NCBI GenBank assembly: GCA_020746875.1
Contig: JAGTJL010000029.1
Coordinates: forward strand, 248,001 to 312,000
Reading direction: 5' to 3'
Length of the DNA stretch: 64,000 nucleotides
Origin: Rhexocercosporidium sp. MPI-PUGE-AT-0058
Taxonomy: Eukaryota > Ascomycota > Leotiomycetes > Helotiales
Shown: positions 11,769-23,438 of the stretch, one piece after another
How the letters are laid out: each line of letters starts with the position of its first letter
Numbering within the stretch: position 1 is the first letter of the stretch
Program-made: the position numbers and the translations under genes
The notes under the pieces: generated by a model
Seen by the model: only the letters and a program-made list of their open reading frames with translations
The model's database searches: none
What the model was told of the DNA's origin: nothing

Positions 11769-11960
11769 TTATAAGAAAATTAAGAAAATAATAATTAAAG
11801 ATTCGTAAGAGAAAAAATTAAGGCAAAAGTCATAAGGTTATAAAAATCGTGAGTATATATATATTAACGTATAAAATTATTATAAAAATCTTCGTTTATT
11901 AATCCCGAAAGTAAGCTGTCCTTTTCTTTTACTTATAATAACCTTCGAATGCGACTCTCG
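11740..11960. repeat. AT-rich RIP-like relic
   Basis: About 220 bp of strongly A+T-biased DNA rich in TpA, in sharp contrast with both flanks. It abuts the broken end of the receptor fragment and is probably the remains of an insertion. Confidence 0.55.
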
Positions 11961-11964
11961 TTAG

Positions 11965-13990
11965 CTACTTACCCACTCCATTTTCTTCTCCCTCCCAAAA
12001 TAATTTTCCTCCCTCATCGACCATCCCATACGTTATCTCCCCTCCTTGCACTGTGTGCACAAATGCCAAATCGGATAACTCGGTCAAGGCGATGTCGCGT
12101 GTACTATCCATAGCAGCCTTCATAACTTCTTCGTGCTGAGCGGCGCGCAAGTGCGCCATGCATTGGATATCGAAGTACTTGCCTGCGAACGCTGTTCTCT
12201 CGCTCCTGTTTTTCAAATCATATGTGCCAATGAAAACGGTTTCGTAGCGGATGAGTGAAGAGATTGCGCTTCCTTCTTCTGATGCCGGAGCTTTGTGGGT
12301 TTTGGCTTCTCCGAACGACTCGTCCTGTGATTGAGAGGCGTGTTTGCGGATATGAGCACAGTGAATCTCTGCCTGGAAACCTGCTGCTGTGATAAGGTAT
12401 ACTGTATGTACGGCGTTTGCGCTTTGAAGAACTTCTCTCCACTGGGCGCTGCCAGCCAGAGGAGTTTCATATAATCGTGCAGCAGGGCTGCGGAGTTCAG
12501 CACCAGGTAGGCAAAGGCTTTGAGTGTCAAATCATCTCCTGGGTTATCTTTAGCTGAGAGAGGCTTGAATTCGATGAGGAGGTGGGGAGGTAGGTGAAAG
12601 TACTGCACAGATTACCGCGGGGGTCCAACTTGACAAAGAGACGGTTGACTGGAAGGCGGAAGAGGGATTTAAGACGGCCGGATGAGGCGTAGAGTTCGAG
12701 AAGGGGGTTTGCCAGGATAGCGTAGGCGATGTCGAAGTATATGTAGGCGTTAGCACGCTTGAGGACGAGGGGCGGCATATCGGATTGCTGAATAGAGGAT
12801 TTGGCTGGGCAGTGGAGTCGGAAGGGTAGTATGTTAAGACTCCATCTGGGAAGAGAGGTTGAGAACGAGTTCTGTCTTTCTTAGTTTTGCCAGACAGTGC
12901 ACATTTGGACACGGTCTTCGTTCGTAGCTCAAAAATTCTTATCACACTCTCCCTTCGCGCTCCATTACGGACCGTCCCCGCCCCTGGACTAAAACCAAGG
13001 CATCCCAGAAGTCAGCGCGGAACCTAGCCTCGCCATAGGGACAGTGTAATTTGAGCTCTGCTACTCTTTCGTCAAAAAGTTCGTCAGAATCGTCGTAGAA
13101 GTATTGGCGGAGTTGCTGGTTGATGAGATTTCTGGAGATCTGCGACTGGTCCGACCGACCAAGATTCACATTGCGTTTATCTTTGGCCCATTTATAGACT
13201 GTGCTAATGGTCTCGATAGTAGCTTGTTCGGCGCCGTGTAACTTCAAAGCAGCATCGCTGTCGGAGATTCGGATATTCGTACGGGTAAACAGACTTAGGA
13301 GCTCGTTTGGAATCAGGGTAGAAGTCGAAGACTTTCGTTAGCTTTGCATATATGACAAGGAGTATGGGACAAACGTGTGTTTTGGAAGGCATATCAATAC
13401 TTGCACGGACACGGACAGCTTCCTAGAGCTCTGTCTGTGCTTCTAAGTCTTCGATGTCAAGGATTGGATTTTCTTCCTGCACAATGATAAGGCCGAGATC
13501 TTCAAAACTGAGATCAGGTTCGGAGGCGAAACAATCATGGGTGAATTGGGTCAGGTCGGATCGGACTTCTGTAAGGCTGGACCTCGGCAAGTAGCAGCCA
13601 TCACGAAGGTCATCTCGGGTCGAGTGGTGGGCTGGCCGATCTATAGGAGGATGCGCAATAAATTTGTTGACTTCGAAATTTTGGTCAGTATCGTCGAGTC
13701 CTGGAGCTGGGGATTGGTGAATTTGATCGTGTTCTACGCCTTGAGAAGACGAGGAGTATTCCAGTTGGCTTCAACAAATCCTATGCCATTCCTTTCTGGG
13801 CCGGGTTGCTTTCCAAGGCTGGATTCAACACCCTTCCTACCGCTGCACACACGAATGTGGCTATTGTGTCGAGGAGCCGCACATCCGTTGCCTTGGGGAA
13901 GCTCAAGTTCAGCAGGAGATTCAATACCGAACCTATCGGTGCTCAGTTCCCGCTCAGCAAAACCCGAACCTGAACTGCAGTAGATGAACG
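11965..13990 (-). pseudogene. Decayed gene of unknown family
   Basis: Successive minus-strand frames join into what looks like one protein. From 13740 to 13440 comes a Ser/Pro/Asp/Gln-rich segment (DQIHQSPAPGLDDTDQNFEV, then PDLSFEDLGLIIVQEENPIL) ending in an in-frame TAG. From 13392 comes MPSKTHVCPILLVIYAK, then HGAEQATIETISTVYKWAKD (13240), NAYIYFDIAYAILANPLLEL (12750), LKAFAYLVLNSAALLHDYMK (12520) and KYFDIQCMAHLRAAQHEEVM (12180) to a stop at 11965. At least four frame changes and one amber codon separate these pieces. The N-terminal extension to 13990 is speculative. I do not recognise the family. Base composition is normal, so decay came from ordinary indels with little RIP. Confidence 0.5.
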
Positions 13991-15880
13991 TGGGTGTGAA
14001 TGTAAATGCGAATCCGGTTGAGCCCTATCCGCTTCAGCCTCGAGACCAGAACGGGCCTCTGTGAACCCAGGTTGCAGCGTAGACACGAGTCTAGTCGGAT
14101 GTCTTTGTGGATGTTGACGTGCCTGTCCCCATGCCGTTCCCGCTGTAGCTCCAGCTCCAGGAAGCGTAGGTAATTCTGACTGTTCTCGATGTGATGTCGC
14201 GTCCTTCCCATTCTCTTTCCCACTCTCTTTCCTATTCCCAACGCTTCTCCGCTTTTTCTCACCTTCACCCCTCGTATCCTGGGCTCCTCTCATGCTGTCG
14301 ACGTGAACTCGAATTCGCTAAATCAATCACAACCATAAACACAATGTTGTGTTGTCCAACTTCGAAGCACCAGCTATGTTTGTTTATTTTCTCGAGGATA
14401 TTAGTCGTGGTTCGTTGGGAAGCGATGTAGGTGGCTCGAGCATCATGACTAACGATTTAAGGCCAGTTCGAGTCGCGCGCTGCGCCACGCCACGCCACAC
14501 CGCGTGCAAGCAGGTTGTTTAGGTGAGGATGGGGCGAGTTTAGGCAAGTTGGGCTGGAGTATTCTATTCAACTGCTTGTGTGCATTGTTGTGCTTTGTTA
14601 GTCCTGGTGAGTAAAAGACTGGATAGGTTGCGGTGCAAGGCTGGGCTAGGGCAATATACCTATGATAGATAGGTCAGGATGTATGGAGAGAGAGCGCAGA
14701 CACTGGAGAATTTGATAGATAAGGTCATGAAGAAGGGAATCGTTGAAGGTTTTCGGATTACTCTTCCCACACCTCATCTAAGATACGAATTATAGTTCTT
14801 GTAGCGTGGTTTCCTAGTTCGTAGTGATGCGATGACAAGTTGATCCTCAGCTGGGCTTTTTTCGTGGCTAAGTGTGTGCAATTGGTACCGTGCGTCCCTA
14901 ACCAACTAGCTAATCAGCTCACTGGTATGTCAGTGTCGCCTTAAGAAAGGACTGGGAGTTTATCCTCTAGTTTGGATTGCGGCGTGCTAGGTAGGATGAT
15001 AGATAGATACATAGATGCATGGTGAGTGATAGTTTTTTCGCGTTTGTCCTGCCCAAACATAATGCAATTGGAAGTGCAAACACCTACTTCTCACCCCACA
15101 GGAGTTAACGTCTATCCTTGCGTGGCAGGGTAAAAAGAATAGGTACTTTAACTTCTAGTATCTTAAAATGACTATATACCTTAGTATCTCTTATATTTCT
15201 TTGGAGATATATTCTGTAACTACTCTTGGATATCCTAAACCCTTTATACTAAATTCACGTTCGTTTCATCACCCTTATAACTAATTTGCAAAGGGCCTCC
15301 TTTATAGCGTAATAGACTTCTTCTATTATAGCTCTACTACCGAGTTTACACTGTCTCTAATACTTTCTAAAAGGGTCTTACTCGAGCTCTCAGGTATTAC
15401 TACAATATAAGTAAGCGTCGTCAGCCTTGTGGCTGCTATGGCATGAAATCTGAGTAAGGTTACTACGCGTATTTGTATCTCGGATCAAAGCGAGTGGCGA
15501 TTTTGGGTTTAGAACAAAAAGGGGCTTCGCGTTATGGCGTAATATCAACTATGTAATCATTTGCCAAGTTCACCAGCTTTGTGGACTTGACTCAGCCCAT
15601 CCTCTCCTTATTGTCACCTCGCGCAGCTTTTAAATCCGTCGCTATAGTCAGCAACGTATTAGCATAGTTTATATCAATAAAGTATCCCAACTAGGTCTAC
15701 CGCACACCAACTAATTCGTCGTCGTCGAGGACATCTTTCAATCTACTTATCTACAATCTCTATACACATGCGCAGTTCTTTGGCTCTAACGCATTGGCCA
15801 ATGTGATGACTGGATATCTTTATCAAGTTGCCTTTTCTTTCTTCTGATTCTGACTATCGAATCTCGTTTCAGGATCTCGA
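13991..15880. other. Intergenic DNA, no gene recognised
   Basis: Composition is mixed. Polypyrimidine and TC-rich stretches at 14190-14290 look like promoter DNA and account for the open minus-strand frames there. From 15130 the sequence becomes AT-rich. I see no gene with a supporting motif. Confidence 0.4.
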
Positions 15881-15890
15881 ACCACTCGAT

Positions 15891-16025
15891 GTACCCTTAT
15901 CCTCAAGACACTCTATCAACCTGCTTCTTGATAGGCGGCACTGAAGCCTTTCCACAACGCACTCCCACTTATAATCTCAAACAGTCCGTTGCAAAATATA
16001 ACACAATCCAGACACAACGAAGATA
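15891..16025 (+). pseudogene. Possible orphan exon
   Basis: After a plausible acceptor (a pyrimidine-rich tract, then TTTCAG at 15867-15872) the reading ISNHSMYPYPQDTLSTCFLI continues open to TAG at about 16025. It may be an early exon of the decayed gene at 16500-18175, split from it by the AT-rich stretch at 16060-16260. Nothing identifies its function. Confidence 0.25.
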
Positions 16026-16499
16026 GTTGACTACCTCCTGCTCGGAAGCATTTGCTAGTAGTAAGCTGCGTTTTTTTTTTTCAACTTAAAAAGTAGCTAA
16101 TAGACGCTCGCTTAAATTTTATCGAGGTAACCCAGGCTAGTGTGCGAATAATATTATTCGCGAATTTCGCGAGTTTTAATACTTTTATCCTTAAGTCACC
16201 TCGAAGAGAAGGGTAGCACGGGCTTATAAGTACTTATTAGGTCGAAAAAAACGCAGCCTAAAGGTTCAGTGGCGGAAGGATGTGCTTATCAGCCGTTGGA
16301 CAACTTAAATATGAGATACGTTTGTAGAGATAAAATATTCTGTAAACTCAACACGGTTCTTCTAGCTAATGTTATGGAGATATAAATATCATGTTAAGTG
16401 TCACTGACTTACTTAACAGCTATAAGAATGTAATTTGCTAACTATTATACTTGGTATCTTATACTCGGAGAACTCCTACTAACACGAAGTCAATTAAGA

Positions 16500-18175
16500 T
16501 TTGGATTCAGGAAAGACCTTCGCATTTCAAGTACAAGAGAATCTCTTCGATGGTTTGTTAGCTCTCCGAATTAAGGATATAAAGCAACTGAGTGTGATAG
16601 GCTCGTGTATAATCTTAGCGGAACGATTGACATCCATCACACAAGCAGGGTGGACAATCGTGATTCCCCCTATAAGACTTTATACTCTCTGACGATTCTT
16701 TCGTTGATCCAAGTTACCGAGATTGGTTTGGGCGAACCAGTGAAGAGCATTTTTTGACTGGTCCTCAGAAAGCCATCTCCCGCTCAACGAGAAACCACCC
16801 GCCTTGAAGGAGTCATGGAGCACTATTATCAGAGGCACTGACGACTACCTCAAGGCAGACATCTCGCATTTCGAAAGAGAAAACAGTACCTTCAGGACCT
16901 TGCGCGAGCAAAATGGATACGACTGGATACGCACTAATACATTCCAAGAGATAACGCATTTGAAATCACTTGCGCCTTGCCCCCATCAATAGTATCAAAC
17001 CTGGGTTACGTATTTGATGTCCATGGGGCTTGGCAAATGCACTGTTTTCTTGGTCGAGCAGCAGTAGCAATTGTCCACGAATAAAACGAACAAGAGCCTC
17101 TTTTGATTGTTACCGTCACGAAGGAGTTTCTAGAAGCGACGACTCTAAATCGATTGATTGACGACGGTGTAAAAGGAGGGGCTTTCAGAACTTAAAGAGC
17201 AGGCATCTCGATATTCCTGGAGGCGCCATCGACTTGGCACCGGAGTGTATAGCGAGTATTGGCCATTCAGCCGCTAGGGTGCTGAAAAGCTCGAACGTTG
17301 TGACCGCTCACTTGACTCTCAGATACAAACTGCAGTTCAATTGGAGCTCGCAAAAGTCTTTGGAGCAACATTTATCTGTTTTGAAGAGTTCCGCAAGGTC
17401 TACATCTTTGAGTTCCAAAAAGTGGACCACGGAGAATCACAGCAGGGATGGCATGTAACTTTGGACTTGGACAACGCATCTGTGACCATTCCTCTAGGTC
17501 CAAGCTGTCCAGAATATACAAGCCAAGCGACGACGATAATGAGGACGAGAAATGTCACGCGGCTTTTCACTTACAAGTATATTTTGACGGTGGTTTCAAT
17601 TTCGACTATTGAAGGGTTGTCACGGTTACTTTTGCGTCTCCACTGTAATCATCTCCTACTTCACCATCCACGGACTATGCTCCACCATCAGCAGCAAGCT
17701 ATAGCTCACCTCAATTATCAAGGAACGCCTCACCGCAGCCACCGAGTTGTGCACAACCATCACCACTGCTACCAAGCTATGGGCAACCAGCAAGCTATAA
17801 GTCCCCTCCCCCACCACCCCCTTCATGTCAGCTAGCAAGCTATTCCTCCAACCCCCCTGATCCAAGCTACAGCCCACCTCAACCAGCAAATTATGCATCA
17901 CCACCTAGCTACAACAGTGGGAAAAATGGTCACTCAAGTTACGGAAGCAACGACAAGGAATATAACACGGGTTAATATAATACTGAAGAGGATGAAGGCA
18001 ACAAAAACAGACCTGTTTCTGTTGGTTCTGAAGATTCAGAGGGGGTGATGAAAGTCAGTTTTGGACAAAACGGAGGACTTGGTGGGTTGCTTGGAGAATT
18101 GATTGGGATTTTGAGGTATATGAGATGCAATAATAGATTGAGGAAAGTTGGGAGTAGAAAAGGTGGTTTAGGTTG
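16500..18175 (+). pseudogene. Decayed gene with Pro/Ser/Tyr-rich C-terminus
   Basis: Plus-strand frames read as degraded protein: DSGKTFAFQVQENLFDGLLA (16500), RENSTFRTLREQNGYDWIRT (16880), VTVTKEFLEATTLNRLIDDG (17110), ELAKVFGATFICFEEFRKVY with WHVTLDLDNASVTIPLG (17345-17490), then a low-complexity tail of SYSSP/PPSY repeats (17670-17930) and a final FGQNGGLGGLLGELIG. TGA and TAA codons interrupt the VYFDGGFNFDY and YNTG stretches, and several frame changes are needed. Most stops can be explained by CpA to TpA mutation. I do not recognise the family. The Y/P/S-rich tail would be disordered. Confidence 0.5.
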
Positions 18176-18521
18176 AGATGGTGGTGACGAAAGGAATGGT
18201 AAGAAGGGCGATAGGATTAATAGTGTGTAATTATGATTGTAGTTAGATACATTTAGTCTGTAATGTTTCTCCGCCCTCGAATTCGTTTAAAAAGTCACAA
18301 CTTCATAACTACCTCATCTTAGGACTCGAGCTTCACAACTAGCAGAAGCGCTTATCAATGTCACATAAGGGGCATGTAAAAGATAATGTGCAAAGGTGTC
18401 TGATTCCGACAGAAGCTGAACGTCCAATTTCCAAAAAGTTCCACCACGAGGCTTGAGGAAAGGAGACAAAGGACAAAATAAACTTTTCCCCGAATGAGCC
18501 CACCCCAACCTGACGCTCCAT

Positions 18522-18956
18522 CTAAGCATAGAAGTCAATCCCTGCAGAAATGAACTGCACATAGTCCTGCGGCCCAGTTCCTTGAAACTGGACACCCAGA
18601 CTGATAGCCGTGCCCCACAGGACCTGATGGTGATTCGGCACCGGCTCTCTCACAAACTGCAAGCTTCCGGCCAAAGACAAGCCATTGTACTCCGCAATCT
18701 TGACCTCGCCATCGTAAACATGGAAGTTGGTGATCTTGGCAGTGGAGCCGGTTGAGAAGCGGATCATTGCCGATTCGGCCTTGAGACGTGTGCCGTCGAC
18801 AATGACGGGTGTTGGGATCACGAAATGCACCCAGCCAAAGGTGCCTTCGTTCGAGGGACGGACGGTGGTGAAGAAGCCCTGGCGAAGGGCGGACCAGGAT
18901 CTGGACTCAAGCTCGACGCCGAGACCGTGGGTCCAGGCTGCTTGTTTAATAGACAT
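18522..18956 (-). CDS. Small conserved beta-rich protein (DUF6623-like)
   Basis: A single uninterrupted 144-residue frame, ATG at 18956-18954 and TAG at 18524-18522. It has no signal peptide or membrane segment. The core GWVHFVIPTPVIVDG (about 41-55), followed by MIRFSTGS, ITNFHVYDGE, NGLSLAG and WGTAISLGVQF (about 114-124), matches my recollection of the DUF6623 family of small beta-sandwich proteins in fungi and bacteria; no activity is known to me. The start is chosen as the only ATG before the conserved core, with a TATA element 135 bp upstream. The gene stands alone among decayed neighbours yet shows no stops, so it is probably under selection. The family name is less certain than the gene itself. 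Confidence 0.75.
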   Translation of the reverse strand: MSIKQAAWTHGLGVELESRSWSALRQGFFTTVRPSNEGTFGWVHFVIPTPVIVDGTRLKAESAMIRFSTGSTAKITNFHVYDGEVKIAEYNGLSLAGSLQFVREPVPNHHQVLWGTAISLGVQFQGTGPQDYVQFISAGIDFYA

Positions 18957-19090
18957 GATGGAGCAGAAGAACTAGGTCTGATTTTAAAAATGAGTTTCTT
19001 GGCTTGGTAATTCTTCCGAAAAAGTGGCCAGCTGCTCGAGTTTGTGAGTGAGGTGAAGAATGAAGTCCTTTTTTTGCTGGGCAGTCTTGC

Positions 19091-19100
19091 TCTTTTTATA
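19091..19100 (-). promoter_or_regulatory. TATA box of the DUF6623-like gene
   Basis: The minus strand reads TATAAAAAGA about 135 bp upstream of the ATG at 18956, a normal distance for a fungal TATA element with a short leader. Confidence 0.5.
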
Positions 19101-19223
19101 TTTTTGATGATCGGAGAATGATTCCTTGAGGAGCCGAAGTAGCACTTGACATATCAGCCCTATTCTCAGCACATAAGTCGGTGTGCTACTGAGCGCCAGT
19201 ATCACGTTTAGTGGCCGCTGCAA

Positions 19224-20239
19224 TTGTGGTGGCTGGTTTGTTGCTCATAACACCTACTCGGTGATGGTAGTACAGGACGTAGATGTACTACAGGAGATGT
19301 GAAAGTTTTACACGTATTACAGAACATCTCTCCCGTATTGGTTGTATTAAATTTGACATGTTACAAAGTGAAGCGTACGAAAAATAAGGAATACTAAACA
19401 TTCACACTAGTGAGCACGGAGCTGAAAGCATCATCTCATGGTGTATTACTGGACACAATTCAACGCCACGAAGCCATCTAGGCAGCAGGGTGGCTCTCAA
19501 GGCAGCTGAGAGATGAAGGATGACAAGTGAAAATCTGCGATGCGGTTACACGAAAGCCCAACATGCCCCACGTGCCACCCGCACTGAGGTATTCAGCCTT
19601 TCATTGGAGTTCCAAGGCCGACAACGCGCAGGAAAAAAATCGCATAAGGCCACTGCAGTTTCAGCAGGAAGCTATTTCAGACCGTTTAACGAGTTTCTGG
19701 TTCGGCGCTCTTGACAAGAAGGCTGATGGGGGATACCCCTATTGGTAGCGAAGAAGCTTGTCATCTGCAAAAACCGTGCAGTCAGAATATAGTATGTATG
19801 TGGCGTGCTATACGACGCGATTGAAAAAACAGTAGCTTTGCGTCGTAAATTTCCAAGATTCTTGCATCATTTAGCCTATTCTCACCGTATCTCCTCGTAT
19901 AGTCATTCAATCCACCCCCTCATTTCTTCCTGTACCGTAGTTTCAACTGTCCATGTCCATCCAAGTATTAGCACGCCTTATCTTTCTTCAAAGCACACAA
20001 CAATGTGCGAGCAGTATTGCGGCTTTTGTTCTCGTTAATCCGGAAGTCTGCTGAAGTCGACTGACACAGATGGGCTAGTCGAAGGGATGCCCATTTCACA
20101 CAATGTTTTAGAATTTCCAATGAATATTAGTTAGAGAACACTGCTCGGAGGTTTTGTAATGCCGCGATATAGATCTTGTGTTTCTTCCAATCTTCGGTAT
20201 TGTTACTCGGAAATGATTTTGGTAATTGTATAAGTTTTT
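19224..20239. other. Intergenic DNA, no gene recognised
   Basis: GC-balanced. The frames at 19520-19748 (plus) overlap each other in two frames without motifs. Near 20000 an ATG in good context opens only an 11-codon frame (MCEQYCGFCSR); it could be the remnant of a truncated first exon, but nothing supports that further. Confidence 0.35.
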
Positions 20240-20880
20240 CGTTTAGATCATTTGACGCGCTATTTTCCTATTAGTTAGCTTGATGAGAAGGGCTATAAAA
20301 TCGTTCTTATTCCATTTTGATGAATTCTATATCAGGGAATACGTGTAATACTCACTAATACGCTAAGGTGATTTAATATAACAAAATAGCCAAAGGAGTA
20401 TTAAGTAATAATTAATAATGCTAATTAATATACTAATTAATTACCAAGAAAGGAAATATTTGTGTTTATTTATATATATCAAAGAGTGAGTAATATAAGC
20501 TAAGTAATATTAAAGGACGTATAATTTTTTAAAAGTGTTTCTGTTTAAAATAAATAAAAGAGAGAAAGTAATAATAATTTAAGTTATTTGATAATTTATT
20601 AGCTAGTTTAATTTATATATATTTAGTTTCGAAATGAATTTGAAAAGAAATAAAGCGAAGTAAGTGAACTCTAATAAAAGTTATTATTTATTTCTCTATA
20701 TATAATTTCTTTTTCTTCTTTTTAAAAGAATTTTTATTTAATATATATAGTATTAATTTATTATAAAATACAAATTTTATTAATAAGTATACAAGTTTAA
20801 TAAAGGACTAAATAAAAAAAGGTTATTAAAGGTTAAAAGTACGATTAAAGAATAAAGATTAATTGTGTGAAATGTTTATC
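20240..20880. repeat. AT-rich RIP-like block
   Basis: About 640 bp dominated by A+T with TpA excess and no open frames, bounded abruptly by normal DNA. It is interpreted as a RIP-destroyed transposon fragment of unknown class. Confidence 0.6.
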
Positions 20881-20899
20881 ATTCTGTAGAAATATCAAA

Positions 20900-21300
20900 C
20901 TCGAGATCCACAACTCAATTCGCGCCACGTGCGCTTTCAGCCTTATACCAACGACACCTCCTTGATGTCTTCCTCTTCAATAGCATCATCACCACAATTT
21001 TACGAACTTGAGAATACCACCTCTTCGCCACTCAAATGTGGAAAATACTCTCTACTGAACTCCGAACATCTGGTCTTGAAAGACTAGGATTCGTGCACAT
21101 TCAGCCCAACGCCTTGTCGCCTCCCTAAACGCATCCTTAGAACGCCCTCAGCAAGCCAAGTATGCAGTGGCTTCTCAAGTCAACGATCTTGATGTCAAGA
21201 ATAGAGTCCTGCGGGGAACGCACGATGGCAGAGTAGCTTTCCTCGCAACCAAATCCTTCCCTCCCTAACGACCGTAACGAGCGCCCATGATGCTGAGTTC
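20900..21300 (+). pseudogene. Possible decayed coding fragment
   Basis: Plus-strand reading gives SALYQRHLLDVFLFNSIITT, a TGA, then MWKILSTELRTSGLERLGFV, and after a frame change AHSAQRLVASLNASLERPQQ to a stop near 21268. It reads like protein but is broken. I cannot name the family. Confidence 0.3.
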
Positions 21301-21594
21301 GACTTTCTCGCGATGCTTAGAAAAGCTTCATATTAAAGAATATGGGGAAGCCTTTCGAAAATTTTGAGGGAAGCCACAACATGCCCCTTATTCCTCTTTT
21401 GCCAGAATGTCTCATGACCGCGGTGAATGCCGCATCCCCATGCGCTCTCTTGCCGTTTTGCTGCGGAGTGCCAAATCCCTGTGAATCTTGGCGAGTGCCT
21501 GCGAGGTTTAAAAGAAGCCACCTGCCTTCATCTCATCTGCTCGTCAAGAAAAATGGAGTGTTTTTAATTCTCCTCAACCGCTCAAAATCTTGGA

Positions 21595-23438
21595 ATGATG
21601 ACTACAACTGTATCTGACCGTATCTTGGCGTCTCGAGAGAATCAGGGCCTGGTGAACCTCCAGAGCCTCGTCGATCAAATAGTGAATAGAACACCTAACA
21701 CCTCTGCGCCTATAGTTCTCGGTGGGTTTCTATCCTATAATGCGCGTCTCCTTTGTGCTCCCTTTGAATTCCCAACCCTCTTTAAAGCGCTGCATATCGA
21801 TTATTTATTCTAGTTTCGGGCTTTAGTGGTTGGAGTGAAGCGCTGTTCGGCACTTTCAATTACTGGGGCGGATTCGAGGATCTTCCGGCAGCACTCCATG
21901 CTGCAGGATACACGGTCATCGTTGTACACATTGGCCCGTTGTCCAGCAATTGGGAACGGGCTTGCCAGGTATATGGGCAGCTTACTTCCGCAAATTTTGA
22001 TGTGCCCAATGCCCTCTCTCCAACGACTATCCCTATCGACTACGGCACGGTCTACCCGGCACGTTACGGATACACTCGGGACTCGAATTGCAGCAAAGCT
22101 GTTCTCTATGGCAACCTACCCACTGGTTGGAAGTGGGGTACCAAGAGCCCTGTCCATTGCATTTGCCATTCGCAGGGTGGGAATACGATTCGACTACTCA
22201 TTCAACTTCTGAGAGGCAACTACGGCAACCTACATCCCACATACTTTACAGCCGCAGGAAATCGTCAGAATATGATTAATTCTGTTGTCACGCTGGGGAC
22301 ACCCCACAAGGGTACAACCATCACAGCTGTTGTTCAGGTAAGCCCTTTCTCCACCTTTTGAACAGTTTAGCTCCCCTGCTCTTGCTCCGTAGCATTCTGC
22401 AGTGACTTTTGCTAATCAATAGTCTCTTTAGAACTTTCTACCTCCCGACTCTCTAGGCCTCATCACCCAATTTATTGTATCAGTATCGTTCCGAACGCCC
22501 CGGTTTTACGACCTACAACTCGATAATTGGGGATTTTATAGATTGCCAAACGAGTCGTTCCGTAGCATGTGTGCCCGGCTCCGACCACTTGTTCAAGTAT
22601 GGTGGGAGGGACCCCAGAGCCCTGTATTTCCGCCCCACAATGGCTTCTATGACAATAGCATCCCCGGAGTCAATGCCTTGAACGAGTTTGCCCCTGCACC
22701 AGCACCCAATACTTTCTACTTCACCATGTCATTTGACGCAACTGAAGACCTCCCGAACGTTAGGTTGTCCTCAGCCGATTTTGCGACGTTCCCAGTTACA
22801 TTTCCACTCAGCCTTTTGAACTTGCACAACATCTCCGGAACCGTGACTTCGATCGGCTTGAATGTATTCCTCTCGTGGGTCCCAGGAGCTCCTACTCTCG
22901 TCGACCTCGCGAAGTGGGCTGTTCGAGTTGCCAACACCCACCTCGGTGCCTTAGGTTACTTCAACAGAATCCCCCAACCAGGGCCGAAAGTTCCTCGAGC
23001 AGACATGCTGCCAATTATGCTCCCGACAGCTTACGCCATGGGAGGTTATGAGCTTCCGGCACACTTTGCGCAACTTATTCCAGGAGTATCTTCTGCTGAA
23101 TTGCAGTCCAACGATGGCATCGTAAATACGGTCTCCATGAGAGGTCCGAACGATGCCCAAGTCTCAAATGTAGCGAATTTCCCTGTCCAATCTCTTGAAC
23201 GTCATACTTTGGATACGAGTGCCAAGGCCACGTACTGGCATCTTGGCATCAATAAGACGATGGATCATGGTGATGAAATTGGGGTCTTCACAGTAGGAGA
23301 GACTGTAAGTTGCATGCATTTCCCAATGTATTGTTGTGTCGATTGCAGCTGACGCAATACCTCGCCGCATAGTACGAGGAAGTCAAGCAAATGTATCTAG
23401 AATTCGCAAAGCTTCTTGCCCGCTTACCGCTGCCATAA
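21595..23438 (+). CDS. Alpha/beta-hydrolase lipase, family I.5-like
   Basis: Probable triacylglycerol lipase or esterase of 529 residues. Exons: 21595-21721, 21814-22337, 22432-23304, 23373-23438; all introns are GT-AG and the phases agree. The protein opens the fold with APIVLVSGFSGWSEALFG (38-55) and has the nucleophile elbow CHSQGG (160-165, Ser162), then VVTLGTPHKGT, a family-typical LDNWGF..LPNESF, DNSIPGVNALN, and a C-terminal region with NDGIVNTVSMRGP and a histidine-rich TYWHLGINKTMDHGDEIGVF that should carry the catalytic His and metal-site residues. The length is close to that expected for the fungal homologues I recall. There is no signal peptide with this start (MMTTTVSDR), so it may be intracellular, or a further upstream exon is missed. 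The gene is free of RIP though it sits between AT-rich relics. Confidence 0.92.
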
